Part shown: in pieces, positions 23,937 through 36,689 of the stretch | Position numbering within the stretch: the stretch's first letter is position 1 | Layout: the number at the start of each line of letters is the position of its first letter | Origin: Calycina herbarum | Lineage: Eukaryota > Ascomycota > Leotiomycetes > Helotiales > Pezizellaceae | DNA: 64,000 nt | Reading direction: 5' to 3' | NCBI GenBank assembly: GCA_001414485.1 | Contig: LLEY01000038.1 | Coordinates: forward strand, 124,001-188,000 | Translations under genes and position numbers: made by a program | The notes under the pieces: model-generated | Seen by the model: the letters and a program-made list of their open reading frames with translations, nothing else | What the model was told of the DNA's origin: nothing | The model's database searches: none

Positions 23937-25244
23937 TCAAACAGCTGTGTTAAATGAATTCATGGTGTAGGTTGGAGGTGTGAGTTTGGATTTCATAACC
24001 ATCTTCTTGTTTAGACGCATCCCGCGGAAAATCTCGGGTAAATATCTCGAAGGGTGGATTATACAAAAAACGACAAGACAAGCTAAATGCAAACTTAGCT
24101 AATGAAGCATGTATAGACGGGAAGAAATCTTACCTATAATGGGCAGGCTATCACACACCCAGAAAGTCCATTCATGTAATTGGATATACGAGGTGCCATC
24201 TCCTGTGAATTCAAACACACGATAAATTGCACGAAGCTAAGATGGTCAATATCGTGCAAATCAACCGAAAAACAATTCCAACTTACCATGATCACAGTTG
24301 CTGCTCCATTCAAAACCCAGCTCAGATGTCTCCATTGTGTTGATGTGATACTTCCGGAGAAATTGTGTGCTGCCAAGACCCATTTTCTGCTGACTATCAC
24401 GAAACGAGCCCCAACTATTGCAAATAAACCAAAGCATAATAGTTGTATTCCGAGACCAAGTTTGAGAGTTTGCCGACCGGATTCAACCACCTTTTCATGT
24501 TCTTGTGTCGATTTACTGTCTGTGAGACCCTCACTGGCTTTTGCAACTCCGCCTACTTGAATGATGAATGACAGGACATCAAAGGTGACGAATATGGGGG
24601 TGATCCATCTTGGTGGAACCCATAGAGTCTTAGCGTTGAGCTTTTCTGGTGGAGTGGTGAACCAGACAAGCCTCCCAAATGCCACTGTGAATGATCTCGG
24701 AGTCAGTACTGTCCTTTTTGGAAGTATGTTTGTGGAAAATGAGGAGGAGACGTTGTCTCAATCCTCCCGGAACAACCTGAAAGAGGAAAAAAAGAACTCA
24801 GAGATCACCCACCATAGCAGCCTGCTGCAAGAAGCGAAGGAGCTAAACTGCGGGAAAGTTAAAACTCTAGACGTAATTAGGCCAACAAGAAGCTCTTACA
24901 TGATTGCGAACCATTGGATGAGGAATGCAGTTACGTTCTTCAAATCACCGGCAGATATCGAGCGAGCGATGTACCCAAGGCTTTCAACTGTGAGACTTTA
25001 GTGAAGTAGACTTTACCCCCCGCAACAAGAGATCTTACAGAGCCCACCAAGAATGAAAACGAAGAAGAACCACGATTTAGAACGAACGAGGAGATACGCT
25101 CCGTATACAGTAGTAGTAATGATTGCAATTGCTAGAATAACGTTCATAGCAAGGCTAGGATTATATCCATAAGGACTTTGCACCTCTATTTATCTGGTTA
25201 GAAGATGGACAATCATTGGAAAATAACGAACCTGTCGAAGTCAT
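23937..25244 (-). CDS. RTA1-like lipid-translocating/stress membrane protein
   Basis: Seven exons: 25244-25232, 25185-25039, 24987-24900, 24847-24813, 24684-24287, 24236-24134 and 24082-23937 (TGA), 309 aa. The spliced protein begins MTSTEVQSPYGYNPSLAMN and shows the seven-helix RTA1 layout, including LGYIARSIS, FLIQWFAIILAPSLLAAGCY, FGRLVW, RWITPIFVTFDVLSFIIQ, LRAIYRVFEFTGDGTSYIQL and HEWTFWVCDSLPII. These match the family pattern (GRII, FVTgDvlSf, R.iyRv.E, hE...Y.fD). Yeast relatives RTA1, RSB1 and YLR046C are linked to resistance to 7-aminocholesterol or long-chain bases. Substrate is unknown here. Each intron is GT..AG and restores a family block. A frame reading through 24134-24685 contains unspliced intron sequence. 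Confidence 0.9.
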
Positions 25245-27522
25245 TTTACTGCAGCCGTGTTTGGTTACAAATTTGTTCGAAAAGCTTTAATCCCTAATAA
25301 TGGATGATAATGAGAGGGTGAGGATTGCAATAGAAGCCTAGGATTTTAGAAATTCGAGGTTAGGTAGATTCTTCAGGAGGGATGCAAGTTATTTTAGTAC
25401 CCTTGACGGGTACAGGTTTGTTGGTGGTACGAATCCTTCTGAAGGTTTCAATGGGGCTGTACATGCAAGGAACTTGGTGACCTGTACGGTTTCAAGGTAC
25501 TGTCAAACGAAAGCAGTTTTTACAAACACACATCTATGCTTTCTATGAATAGCACGTTGAACGAGAAGGTTCGCCAAACGCTCATCTTCTATCTTACATT
25601 TGGTTAAAAACTCCAGTAAGTTATTATTGAATACGTTGTTGAAGAACGATGAAACGAGTTCTTACATGGTTGGATGACGTGGTTTGTTGGTTTGTTGGAA
25701 TCCAGACAAAACCAACAAGTTGTTGGGTGGCTTGGCGCAACGTGATAGGCCACCAACATGCATTTTCCAACATTCAGCCCCAAGTAGGAGTCTGCAGGGC
25801 ATTTCGTAAATCTCCTTAATTAAATTACTTACAAAATACCTTGCCACATACGTGAAGACCGAATTCGGCTCGCAGGCTTGCATCCCCGATCTCGACATTG
25901 TTACTCCGACGTTCGGTATGCACGTAGACTCGTATAAGACTGTTAGCGGGAGTTAATTCTTCATAAGTGTTACTTCGGGTGTCAAGGAATTAAGAGGCAA
26001 TGAGAGATTAGAAGCTGCGAGACATAAATCTAAGGTAGAAAGTTGAAAGTAAAGTACAACGTCTCTCTCTGGGAATCCCCCAGAACCTATTTGGAGACGC
26101 TGTGCGAGCTAGTAGAATATGAAACTCAACGTCTATGAACTTGTAGACTTGTATACCTCGACAAGCTAGAACTTAACTCTCTCAAAGTTTGGATGCAGAG
26201 AAAAGCTTGGGAATTTCAACGTAACCACCTCAATTCGAACAACGCAGGGACGTTGAGAGCCAGCCAAACCCCTATCTCGCTTAGGCCTATTCACTACCTA
26301 TGGTTGAGATTGTGGCCCTGTTTACCGTCCGGAGAAGTTGTACGTTAAGGTGATACAGCCACTCGACAGAGTTGATAGGTTACAAGTGCATCTACCAGTA
26401 TGTTGCCACGTTTTTTTGCAAGGTATTTATATATCATGTGATTAAATCCAGGGCTTTACGAATGTCTTGCATAGACTACAAACTCATACTGGAAGCTCTA
26501 GGATTTCCTCTTCGCCTATTCCATCAATTTCTGGTATATCGAGAAAAAGAAACCAGCCTACAAGAACGATGCGTTGGCATACATATCACGGAGAAAAGAT
26601 GATTTTCCAACTACTTTAGCTTCTTCGTCCATCGAAACTAACTATGTTTCTTTAGCTTTTTTGGGCCCTAATCACGTCTACTGACAAATACCACCACGAT
26701 GCCAAACGAGGTACCATGCAAGGAGGAGCATCAAAGCTGTGCTGCACATTCAAATTCAAATGTACGACTGCAACTATGTCTTGGGAATTACACGAAGAAT
26801 CTTCATGCTCTTTGACTACTTGGACATGGTCTATGGGCCTCTCGTAAAGGTTTCGGACCCCTTTTCCTCGCTTCCCAGCTAAAAGATGAAGTCCAACCTC
26901 TGAGAAGTCACATTCCTTGAGCTTCAAGGCAATATTCACGATCTTCGGTGTCAAATTTTCAATATTCATGATCATTGGCATCATGATTCAGAATTGTTGG
27001 TGTTTCTAGTGACATCCACTAGTCCATGGGTTACTCGATGGATTTTCCCAACTCCCACCCCTAAGAATCAATAATCTCTCAACATTCCATCAACAAGCAG
27101 AAATGTTACTATTCCTGATGAATTCGACGCTCAGTACGGGTATCTTGTAGGATTTATGGATCCTAAGCCCACGCCTCCTAACGTGAACATCATCAGTTCA
27201 TCGTACCTTCTACTATTTTGAGCTCGCTTCTATTGCTGTAATAGCTACTTGGCGATTGTTGGTTGGGAGTTGACGAATCGACATAACAATGAGAACAGGA
27301 TTTGGTCTTAGTAGATTGACTATATATTACACGAACTCCCCTCAATCAAATTCAAAATAACCATCACTTCATCACCACATCATTCTATCACTCCATCAAT
27401 CACTCAACTCACCACTTCAAACTCTGATCACAAACACTTCACTTCTTTCAACACTATTCCTCCTTTCGACAACCCATTCTCCTCTTTTCAGTAAACCACT
27501 CTCCTCTTTTCACATTCTGAAA
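25245..27522. other. intergenic 2.3 kb, no gene supported
   Basis: No open frame above ~110 codons and none with recognisable domains. A TATA-like TATATATT at about 27,321 and a pyrimidine-rich leader precede the damaged gene at 27.5 kb. Confidence 0.55.
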
Positions 27523-28071
27523 ATGCATTCATTCGTAAGTCGGATCAACATCGAATCCATTTCCTCAAACTCACAAATCTAGACTCGCAGCCCTCCCAGT
27601 GATGGTCTCCCATCTCCAGCTGCAAGTATCCAAGTCTTGGACGCAAATATCAAAGGCCCTGTCACCGCAACCCTCCCTCACATTCCCGCCAACCTTCCAA
27701 CTGCCCAGAAAGAGGTCCTCGATAAATACCAACCTCTTTCCCTCAAGGCCAGCGCCTTCATTGGCGAGAAAAGTGGAAATGCCTTCACCTCCGCTGGCCA
27801 ATGTTTTGCCGAGTATCCCTGCTTTAGTGTGGTGAAAGCGGCGACAGCTTCCCTTGGTAGCTCCCCAGCTATCGTTCAACAACAACTTGACGGTTTGATT
27901 GCCAACATCACCTCCCCCCCAACAATTGTTTTCAACCAAGCTAACAAGGATCGTCCATTCAACGGTTTCAAGCTCACCAGCAACGGCTTCGTCTTCTAAG
28001 TCATCAGTGCACCAGGATTAATTCCCTCCGATGTTGCTGCGGGTATCATATTCGATCTTTACAAAATGTAA
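27523..28071 (+). pseudogene. small unrecognised protein gene, apparently broken
   Basis: Exon 1 27523-27534 (MHSF), intron 27535-27582 (GTAAGT..TAG), then an open frame to TAA at 27997-27999. The body (IQVLDANIKGPVTATLP, then LKASAFIGEKSGNAF, QQQLDGLIANIT) reads like a small, perhaps secreted, fungal protein; I do not recognise the family. Two oddities suggest decay. First, a signal-peptide-like hydrophobic stretch (LAALPVMVS) lies just after the intron but in a different frame from the body, as if one base had been lost. Second, after the TAA the same frame stays open for 23 sensible codons (VISAPGLIPSDVAAGIIFDL...) up to TAA at 28069-28071. AT-rich, RIP-like DNA begins immediately downstream. 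It might instead be an expressed short gene. Confidence 0.45.
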
Positions 28072-28089
28072 TCTGGCACCACCATAACC

Positions 28090-29060
28090 AACTCCGTTTA
28101 AGGAGTTCAGGTTTCTATAGATTTTGCCTCTAAGCTAATAGTTGCTTTCTACTTTTACTTAAAAGGTATAAATACTCGAACTATAGACAACTTTTATACT
28201 AAGAAAGCTTTAGATACTCCTACTATTAGACTTACTAAATATATAAACCTGAGTAATGTTTTTTTTAGTAATATAATTTATAAGCTAGTAAAGATCTCTA
28301 TTACATATAAGTAGAGGACATTAAATATCTTCTAAGAATACTTTATTTACTTTATAATTATCGTAACTTTTAAATATTATACTTAATCTCTTTATATTAT
28401 TTAATTAAGTATTAGAAAAATAACAAACCTATAAAAAAAAAGGGTTCTAAGAAATAAGAAATAGAAGTATATTATTACATAAAATCTACTTTCTATTTTC
28501 TTTTATTAGTATAATATTAGAGTTATTTTTCATCTCTTTTTTAGATTTAGAATTTTACAAGTATTTATATTTAAGCTATTAGTTTCCTTTCATAAGATTA
28601 CTTTAGAAGTCTTTTTCCTTTGATTATAGATTCCTAAAGAAAATATATATAATCTTACTATATTTAATATATAGTACTATAACTTACTTTCCTATTCTAA
28701 GCTCCTCTGATTTAGTATACTATAGTTAAAACTTAGTTCCTACCCAGGTACAAAATAGAGATGAGATAATGTCGATTCCGATATCGCATCCGGACAAAGT
28801 TTATCTACTACTACTAGATAAGTAAGATGTCCAGTTATTACTCTCCGGCACCCTTCTATTTTATTATACGACTATACTTGTATAATTATAAGTATTGTTT
28901 CGGAGGATTTCAGAGAATTAAGAAACCGACTTTCTAATTCTTTTAAACCTTCTTGAACAATGACTGTAATTGTTCTAGACTATCTCGAACAATTTAAAGT
29001 AAAGCTAATACTAGAGTGTAATACTCATTTCTCTTAGAACTAGAAAAAAGCTTGCACCCT
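28090..29060. other. AT-rich, RIP-like block
   Basis: About 1 kb dominated by TpA and A/T runs with stops in all frames, sharply different from its flanks. Such composition is typical of repeats mutated by repeat-induced point mutation in Pezizomycotina. A 50-codon remnant frame (about 28,160-28,320) is open but unrecognised. A short AACTCC..GGAGTT inverted repeat lies at the left edge (~28,090-28,110). The original element cannot be identified. Confidence 0.6.
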
Positions 29061-32000
29061 ACATTTTCTAATATTCATTCTCTGGGCGTGCATATTTTCG
29101 TCATCCTTTAGAAACATTAAATAGTTGAAAGCTCAAGACATATTCCCTTCATTATCTCCCTCCCCGTCCTTCCCCACCATTCTGACACTGAATCAGGAAT
29201 TTCAAAATATGCTTACGTCTCCTGGAGCTTTGAAATGCCCAATAGAGAAAATAGAGTGTCTCTCTCTGCTTACATCCTAAACCCTCCACAACTCCCCACT
29301 CGCTTGAGTCACTTCCCCACCATCATCTCCCAACCTATCAACCCTTCAACCCTTCAAAACCCAACAAGTTTTCCCCACGGGGTCCTCAGAATACATTCTT
29401 TACGAGAAAACAAACTTTGTTCCCAGAACTGACCCAGTTCCAGTGGAGAGAAAGACGTCATGAATCATGAATCACTTCCATCTCCAAGCATTTCTCTGGA
29501 ATATTTTCAAGTTGTCAAATCTCCACAAGGCACCGGGAGTTTAAGGGTGAGATCACAGTCAACCCCGTGGTCCCGCAGTGAGAAGGTTAATATTCCGGGG
29601 AAAGCAAGGAAAAGTATGGGGAAACTCGGGTGAGTTTACGTTATATCTGTTTCTTCTCTTTCTTTGCTTTAGGAAAGATATGACTTATGGCCAGCTCAAC
29701 CTAGTAACGAGTGGCTTCAATATGCATCATGCATAGAACATCTTCGGAAAGCCTTATTTTTCCTCTCCCCTAGGAATAGTAACAGAGGAGATCATCTGCT
29801 AAATTAGGAAACTCCCTTCGACGAAACCCAATACTTATGCAGGTAATCTTACAGACAGACCATTTCACTACGCCTTTCTTACGTTATAAGTCGACTTTTT
29901 CTACAGTTGGTGACGTGTGTGCAGTTGGAGGCTGGGGATTGGGACTAGTACCCCAGACCCCGTATTTTTGTTACCCCATGAATGGCTGAGAATGAGGAGG
30001 GCGGTTAGGTCGCTTCTTTTTGGCGAGTAAGAGGTGTTCTGGGCGTATTTTAGGGAAGGACTAGTGTGAGAATAGGGTGAGGAGGCTGAGAAATTTCTTC
30101 CCCTCTCGTGTTCATATTATGCAGGTACCTCCCCGAAAACTGTTTGGCAGAGAAAGCAGTGTGTAAACACGAATTGAAAACCAGGCGGAAGGTCCAATTA
30201 TCACCCCAGATCAATTGCCCTCCACCCCGAAAGCTTGGGAAACAGAGACAGTTCTCCTTTCATTACTCGGCGAGTTCAAGTTTTCTAAAACAATTCGTTG
30301 AAAGTGCCAAGTTGAGGGGAGGACATCTAATAATGTAAACTGGGTCCGTGTAGATGGGCCCTCTCTTGACTCACAGAAAAGTCGAATCATTTCCCCAAGT
30401 TTTCCCCAGAATTAAAAAAGTTTCACCCCAGATTCTAATATTTCTCTTACCCCATGATATATTTGCCATTGAAAGGGCGTTGTGAGATCCTGCGGGTTAT
30501 GAAGGGGATGTCCTGGTTGGGGTTTACGTTATTAGCACGCGAGGCACGTTCGAAAGAGGAAATTTTCTAGAAGGAATCATGACTTGCATAGAAGGGAGGG
30601 TAAAAGATTCGTTCTGCGGGAGACTCGGATAGTTCCGAATCCCATTTTCGGGGGTGAGGGTCTCCCTTCCATTGATAGTTTACTTACCAATAAGACGAGA
30701 GATTTGGACACGGGGTTTACCCATTGTATGGGCGCTAGATGGAGGCTGTCGAGTCGGAAAAGAGGATTTCTTGCATGTAATTTTCCGAGTTTCTCCTCTT
30801 AAGCTCTCTGGTTGTTGTTTCGATGAGAAAATTGAGAACGGTGGTCAGCCCCTAGACAGAGAGAGGCTGAAAAAACTGTTCTCATAGTGTCGTAATGGAC
30901 TGCAGTGACTAATCAAAATTAGGCGCGGTACTTTGAAAAACTAAACTCGGGACGGGAAGTCTAAGGTTAGCTGGGTGGTTAGAAACGGATCTCAGGAGAC
31001 GTGAAATGGTGTGAATGTGAAATGTGAATTGGATTAGTTTGAGCGTCTGCGCTCGTCATCCAAGACTTTTGTGCCGTCATTCCAGATTGTCATGAAATTC
31101 AAGGATCTCACTCGGCCTCGTCGGCTTGTGAGGGGAAGTTGTGTGAGAATCTGGGGTAGTACGTAATGAGAAATAGTTTGTGTGGATCACGTGAGGGGTT
31201 AAGCCGACTCTGATGTTTGGGAAGCGAAAGCCTCCCGGGCTTGTCTTTGAAGCCATTCCCGTTGCCGAGAAATCAGATTTTTTTTAGGTTGTGTAAGGTT
31301 ACCTGATGAGGCTTGAGTCAAGCACATTCAAGAAAAGCCATATTCGCCGTTTTTCTCTTGAGTGATCTAGGCAGGTCGCGTCCCCCTTGCATAGAGAATA
31401 TGGCGAAATACGGTAGGGGTTGTAATTGGATGCCGCAAGGTAGATTCTTTATAGCGGGGCGGGGCAGATTGTGAGATTCGATACCCGTCGACAAGCGCCA
31501 GCGAGAGAAGTGATGGATGGATATTGAATTTTTTGTATTAATTTTTTTGCGAGTGCGATTGTGGCGATGTTGATGCGGACGGCTTGCAATCTCTTGCCAA
31601 GTTGGTTGGATCGTCGGTGGGAATTGTTTGAATGGGTTGACGTTGTTCGGGCCGTTCTATGGTGACATGGTGACATGGTGACATGGTGAGCTTTTGGTTT
31701 GAGGCCATCTCCCATTGCAAGTCCTGTAGTACATACAGGTCTTGTGAGTGCTGAAGGATTCACGATTGCGCAGCGAGGTGGATGCCAGCTTGAGGTATTT
31801 TATTGTGGAGGTTGTTCCTTTCTTAGATGGTCTTCAAGTGCTTACTTTTACTTTCTCATCACGGCCACGCGAGTGATTTCCCACGAATTTCCATTATCTT
31901 TCGGGCGACCTTCTAGCGTCTTGGAAGGCTCTTGGGATGAGGCGAGGCAGCATTTGTCGATGCCTTCACTGGTGACAACAACGGGAGGACTAGGGTGGTG

Positions 32001-32413
32001 ATTGGTCAAGCTGGCACTGGTGATAAGAGGCTGGGCGCCAAGTAGAGAGAGGCGGGGAGCACGAGGGGAAGTGTGTGCGAGTGAGATATTGGATATTGGC
32101 CCACGATGAGGCCGAAGAAGAGGCTGCTGCGGTTGGATTGTGTGTACTTGTATTTTCTGGTTTTGGTGCTTGGTGCTTGGTATGACTGCAATGGTTTCGA
32201 GTTAGGAAGGTAGGAAGGAGACTCGATTGTAGCTATCGAGGTATTGATGTAGTTGAAGGCTGGTGGTTTGTCTCTCTCTTTCTCAGCTCCCAACACCAAA
32301 AGGGCTTTCGCTCCAAATCTTGTTCCTCGGTCTCTGGGGCTGAATGGAGCCTGGGATTCGGTGCCAACTAGCGGACCCATGTCTCCAAGTGAACTCTTTT
32401 CCACAGTCTGGTG

Positions 32414-32449
32414 GTCTGTACTCGAGTCTATACTCGAGTCTGTACTCGA
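32414..32449. repeat. 3 x 12-bp tandem repeat upstream of the permease
   Basis: Three units of GTC(T)GTACTCGA / GTCTATACTCGA, each creating a CTCGAGT motif, about 440 bp upstream of the permease start. Confidence 0.8.
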
Positions 32450-32759
32450 GTACCCGTTTTATGACATGGTCCTCGAATGGCCTTCCTCCAACTGACCGGC
32501 AACTGACCGGCGGAGAGTCCGTGTCTGGCTCCTTCGAGGGCAAATCGGGGTTCAACTGCTCCCTCAACTGTTACATGGAATGAGCATGGAATGAGCATGG
32601 AACAGGGAGCCTTGTCCTCACTTCACGCGTTGCTGCAGCAGGCAGGGCAGGCCACAAATGTGTGCTGATGGACCCGCGCTGCTGCACGTATCAACATGGC
32701 CCTAATCTATGGGATTTGCGCGTCCCACGCTATTCACTGAATATTGCACTTGGCACTTC

Positions 32760-32769
32760 TTATATATAG
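32760..32769 (+). promoter_or_regulatory. TATA-like box of the amino acid permease
   Basis: TATATATAG about 125 bp upstream of the ATG at 32891, followed by a C/T-rich leader. Inferred from sequence and position only. Confidence 0.5.
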
Positions 32770-32890
32770 CTTCCTCCCTGGCGCAGATTCTACTAGCCTC
32801 CTCCCCTCCTCCCCTCACACCCTTCTTACTCTTCTTTTGGGCCCGTCAGACCTTGCTTTCTTCCCCAGTGAAGCGAAGCAATAACACACA

Positions 32891-34940
32891 ATGGCCGCCA
32901 TCAATCGCTACGAAGGCTCGTCCGAGTCGCCAGAGCCAAAAGATTACCGCAAGGAGGAATATGGTGCCCATGAGCAGGTTCACATCGGCAACGTCGCTGA
33001 TCTGGATGAGGACGATTCGGGACACCATTTACATCGTGGGCTGAAGGCCAGGCAGATTACTATGATTGCCATCGGTGGAGCTATCGGTACTGGATTGATT
33101 ATTGGAACGTAAGTAATCATCAATCACCTTCAATGCTTTTGTTGCGCAAACTTGGAAGTAGGCCCGAGAAAGATAAACGTCAGCTGACCCATCGCACAGT
33201 GGAAAGTCCTTGGCTCAAGCAGGTCCAGCCCCGTTGGTTATTGGATATGCGCTCGTCGGATTTCTGTGCTTCTTGGTCATGGCGGCGTTGGGAGAGGTAT
33301 GTTCCACCTTCTACACTCGATTTACTTCCGAATGGTTGTGTGGGAAGACAAATTGCTGACACCCGGGGATAGATGGCTTGCTGGCTTCCTATGGCTTCTG
33401 GTTTCACTGGTTATGCGACTAGATTCGTGGATCCCGCACTCGGATTTTGTTTGGGCTGGAATTACTGGTTCAAGGTATGTCCGACTGAATACATGGTGGC
33501 GTTTGCTTGTTTTACCCCTCAATCGCCAGCTTATGCTAGATGAAAAACGGCTAATAAGCGATGTAGTACATTATCGTTACCCCGAACAATCTTACTGCTG
33601 CCTCGCTCGTCATCCAATACTGGATCAAGAGAGAAAAGCTCAACCCTGGAGTTTTCATTGCCGTTTTCTTGGTCGTCATTGTGGCCATCAACTACTTTGG
33701 TGTGAGATTCTTTGGAGAGTTTGAATTCTATCTTTCCAGTATCAAAGTCGTCGTCATTGTTGCTTTGATCCTCTTGAGTTTGATTCTTGCATGTGGAGGT
33801 GGTCCAAAGGGAGATGCCACGGGCTTTACATATTGGGGGAATCCCGGAGCTTTTAATGCTTACATTCTGAGTAAGTTATCACGTACCATGTGGTGCATTA
33901 GATCTAAACGCTAATAAACAACAGAGGGTGCTGCTGGTAGATTTTTGGCAGTCTGGTCCACCTTCACCACCGCTGTATTCGCTTACTTGGGAACCGAATT
34001 GGTGGGTGTAACTGTCGGAGAAGCCGCCAACCCAAGAAAGGTCATCCCCCGCGCTATCAAGCTCACCTTCTACCGAATCCTTCTCTTCTACGTCGTCTTG
34101 GTTTTCCTCCTCGGAATGCTTGTCCCATACAACTCCCCAGATTTGAAGGAGGCCAACAAGAGCTCCAACTCCGCCACCGCATCCCCATTCGTCGTCGCCA
34201 TCAAGCTTTCCGGTATCAAGGCATTGCCAGGTATCTTGAACGCCTGTATCTTGATCTTTGTTTTCTCCGCCGCAAACTCCGATTTGTACATTGCTTCCCG
34301 AACTCTGTACGGTCTTGCCCACGAGAAGAAGGCTCCAAAGATCTTCACCTACACCGACAAGCGTGGTGTTCCAGTCGCCGCTCTTGGTCTCTCAACAGCC
34401 TTCTGCTTCCTTGCCTTTCTCGGTGTTAACACTGAGTCATACACCGTCTTCGGATACTTTGTCAACCTCGTCACCATGTTCGGTCTTCTCACCTGGATCT
34501 CCCTCCTCATCTCCCACATCTACTTCGTCAACGCCCGTCGCGCCCAAGGAATCCCAGACTCCGCACTTGCCTACGTTGCACCACTCGGAGTCTACGGTTC
34601 ATATGGTGCTCTCGTCTTCTCTTGCCTCATCGCTTTCTTCAAGGGATTCCCAATCTTTTGCTACAAGATTACCGCCACCAAAGGAACAGTTCCAGTTTTC
34701 GACTGGAGAACTTTCATCACTACTTACCTTGGTATCCCATTGTACATTGCTATGATCTTCGGATACAAGTTCTATATGAAGACAGAGATGGTCCGACCAG
34801 AAACCGCCGATCTCTACAGCGGAAAGGCGAGAATCGATGCTGAAGAGGCTGAGTACATTGCGCAGGAAGCCGCGAAGAATGGTGGGCCAGAGACCAAGGG
34901 ACAGAAGCTTTACAGACTCACCCTTGGTTGGTTGTTCTAG
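32891..34940 (+). CDS. amino acid permease (YAT/APC family, Dip5-like)
   Basis: Five exons: 32891-33108, 33200-33296, 33373-33474, 33567-33870 and 33925-34940 (TAG), 578 aa. After an acidic N-terminal tail comes the family start HLHRGLKARQITMIAIGGAI and GTGLIIGTGKSLAQAGP, then about twelve membrane helices. Blocks include MACWLPMASGFTGYATRFVD, LGWNYWFKYIIVTPNNLTAA, ELVGVTVGEAANPRKVIPRA, SGIKALPGILNACILIFVFS and SDLYIASRTLYGLA. The tail DLYSGKARIDAEEAEYIA is typical of fungal dicarboxylic amino acid permeases (yeast DIP5, Aspergillus agtA). It is a plasma-membrane proton symporter for amino acids; the acidic-substrate preference is inferred from similarity. All splice junctions restore conserved blocks. 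Confidence 0.93.
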
Positions 34941-36689
34941 ATGGTATATTTCATATTTGGGAATGGATGGATGGGAAACGTTTACTTGTATATATGATTC
35001 GATGATGGCGTGCGGAGTGGTCACCTATGTTTTACTGTGGAAGTAAAATATATGGGTTGGTTGGGATGGGAATTACCATTCCTGGAACGAAAGAATAATG
35101 ATAAAGCATATTACTTCAAACCCCCTACCTGCTTTTGTTGCTTTCGGATTTTCATGGGAGGTGAGACAAGATGACGCTGATTTGAGGCACAGGCTAGATT
35201 TTTTTGGTGTCATATAAGCACAGATAAGGCACTCAAACTCGTTGGACTCTTGCGGTAGCGATTTGGTGGGGTGGATGTTATCCGGTCCGTGAACGGATAT
35301 CTTGCCGGGTCAGGTTCAAGTGGTCGTTTCCGCGTTTTTAACTGGAAGAATTCTGGACTCAACTTCCTTACATAGATTTGTTCCTAGATGTTCTTGAAGT
35401 CCCCAGAGGAACAAACGATGGAGCCACCCTCAAAATCAAAAACTTCTCAGAGATCCGTTCTTTACCCCGGCTCGACCTTCAACGGAGACGAGGCTGAGAG
35501 GTCGAGAGGAAGGAACGATGCGTCAAGTGTATCGCTCGTCGAGAAAGCGAGGGTGGCGAGGCTTTTCCTCTCCTCTCTCGACCACTTCGTCACGCCACCA
35601 AGCCGAGAGGTCGAGGTCGCTCCTTCACTATCCCCGAACTACTTGCTCGTACTTTATTACATATTTCCGTCGATATACTACTCACAGCTTCTCGCATCAG
35701 TGCCTATTCTCACTTGCCTTTTCTCTCGACTTACTAGCAATATCCGCGGCACTACAAGCACTTGCCAAACAAGTTTTCGCATTATCTATGTCTTATCTTC
35801 GAAGAAGCATTTCCATATTGATATGCATAATCTGTACTTGTACATCCGCCCACTGCGACTGCTGTTGCAAGGCAGATTATGGAACAGCTGGGTAATAGTG
35901 CGACTTCCTGGGCGATGGTTTGGGCTGGACGTTCTCGGAGTAAAATTTTCCTAGTTTGGGAATTGTCAGGAGGAATGTTTGAGGAAGTTTACTCTTTTAG
36001 GGTATCTTTGATGAGGAAGGTCTGAGTAAGCTTTTAAGGGGTCTTGGTGAGGAAGTAAGACTGGTGTGAGAAAGTAACGTGTAATATAGTGAAATCGATT
36101 AAATGCTGCATAAAGTAGTTCATAAATACCCACGGGAGGAAGGTTTAAGCTATGTGTGCGGAAGCGAGGACGAGGAGAGAATGAAAAGGGCAAGTTGTGT
36201 ATCAATTGTTCTTCTCAAATAAAGCAGCCCAAAGTGAATCGTAACCAAAAGAAAGTAAAATCTCATATAGCCGCTGGGTCCACTGCAACCCCAACCAACT
36301 AACCGCACTACTACTAAGAGTCGCTGAAATCCCTCTTAACATACGTTGTTCTAGGGTTATTTATAAAATGTTATTGTTTGCTGTCGTGTTTTCGTCTCTC
36401 GCTTAGACTAGACGTGAGTTTTATAACACAATCTGGTGCTTATTCTATTATATGAAGCTATCTTTTAGACACAGTTTAAAGGGTTTTGTCTGTCGTAAAT
36501 ATTAAAAACGCGATAGAGAAGGGGTGTTCGTGCATTAGAATGGTTTATAAAAGACTTTTGCTCGGACCATAACCGATCAAACAACGTTGACCGCTCAACA
36601 CGACGAACGACCTCAACACAACCCCAAAACTATACACCCATAAACCGAAACTTTCAACTAACAGGACATACTAGTTTGGGCCTGCCAAG
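34941..36689. other. intergenic 1.7 kb
   Basis: No supported gene. A 188-codon frame at 35388-35954 has no domain and overlaps GC-rich repeat-like DNA (about 35.43-35.62 kb) that shares motifs with the RUS intron segment. The last 100 bp are the leader of the next gene. Confidence 0.5.

Larger units (their letters stand above)
28000..32890. other. 4.9 kb gene-poor interval
   Basis: 28.09-29.06 kb is the AT-rich block listed separately. From 29.06 to 32.89 kb base composition is normal, but no open frame has domain, intron or family support. Short tandem repeats occur at 31,663-31,690 (8-bp unit TGGTGACA) and 32,414-32,449. The last ~150 bp before 32,891 look like promoter and leader of the permease. 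Confidence 0.55.

Noticed and set aside
24134..24685. Single-exon 183 aa protein
   Set aside because: It contains a retained intron (24285-24237) and starts within an exon of the RTA1-like gene.
35388..35954. 188-codon open frame as a gene
   Set aside because: No domain or splice support; another frame is open in the same place and the DNA is repeat-like.
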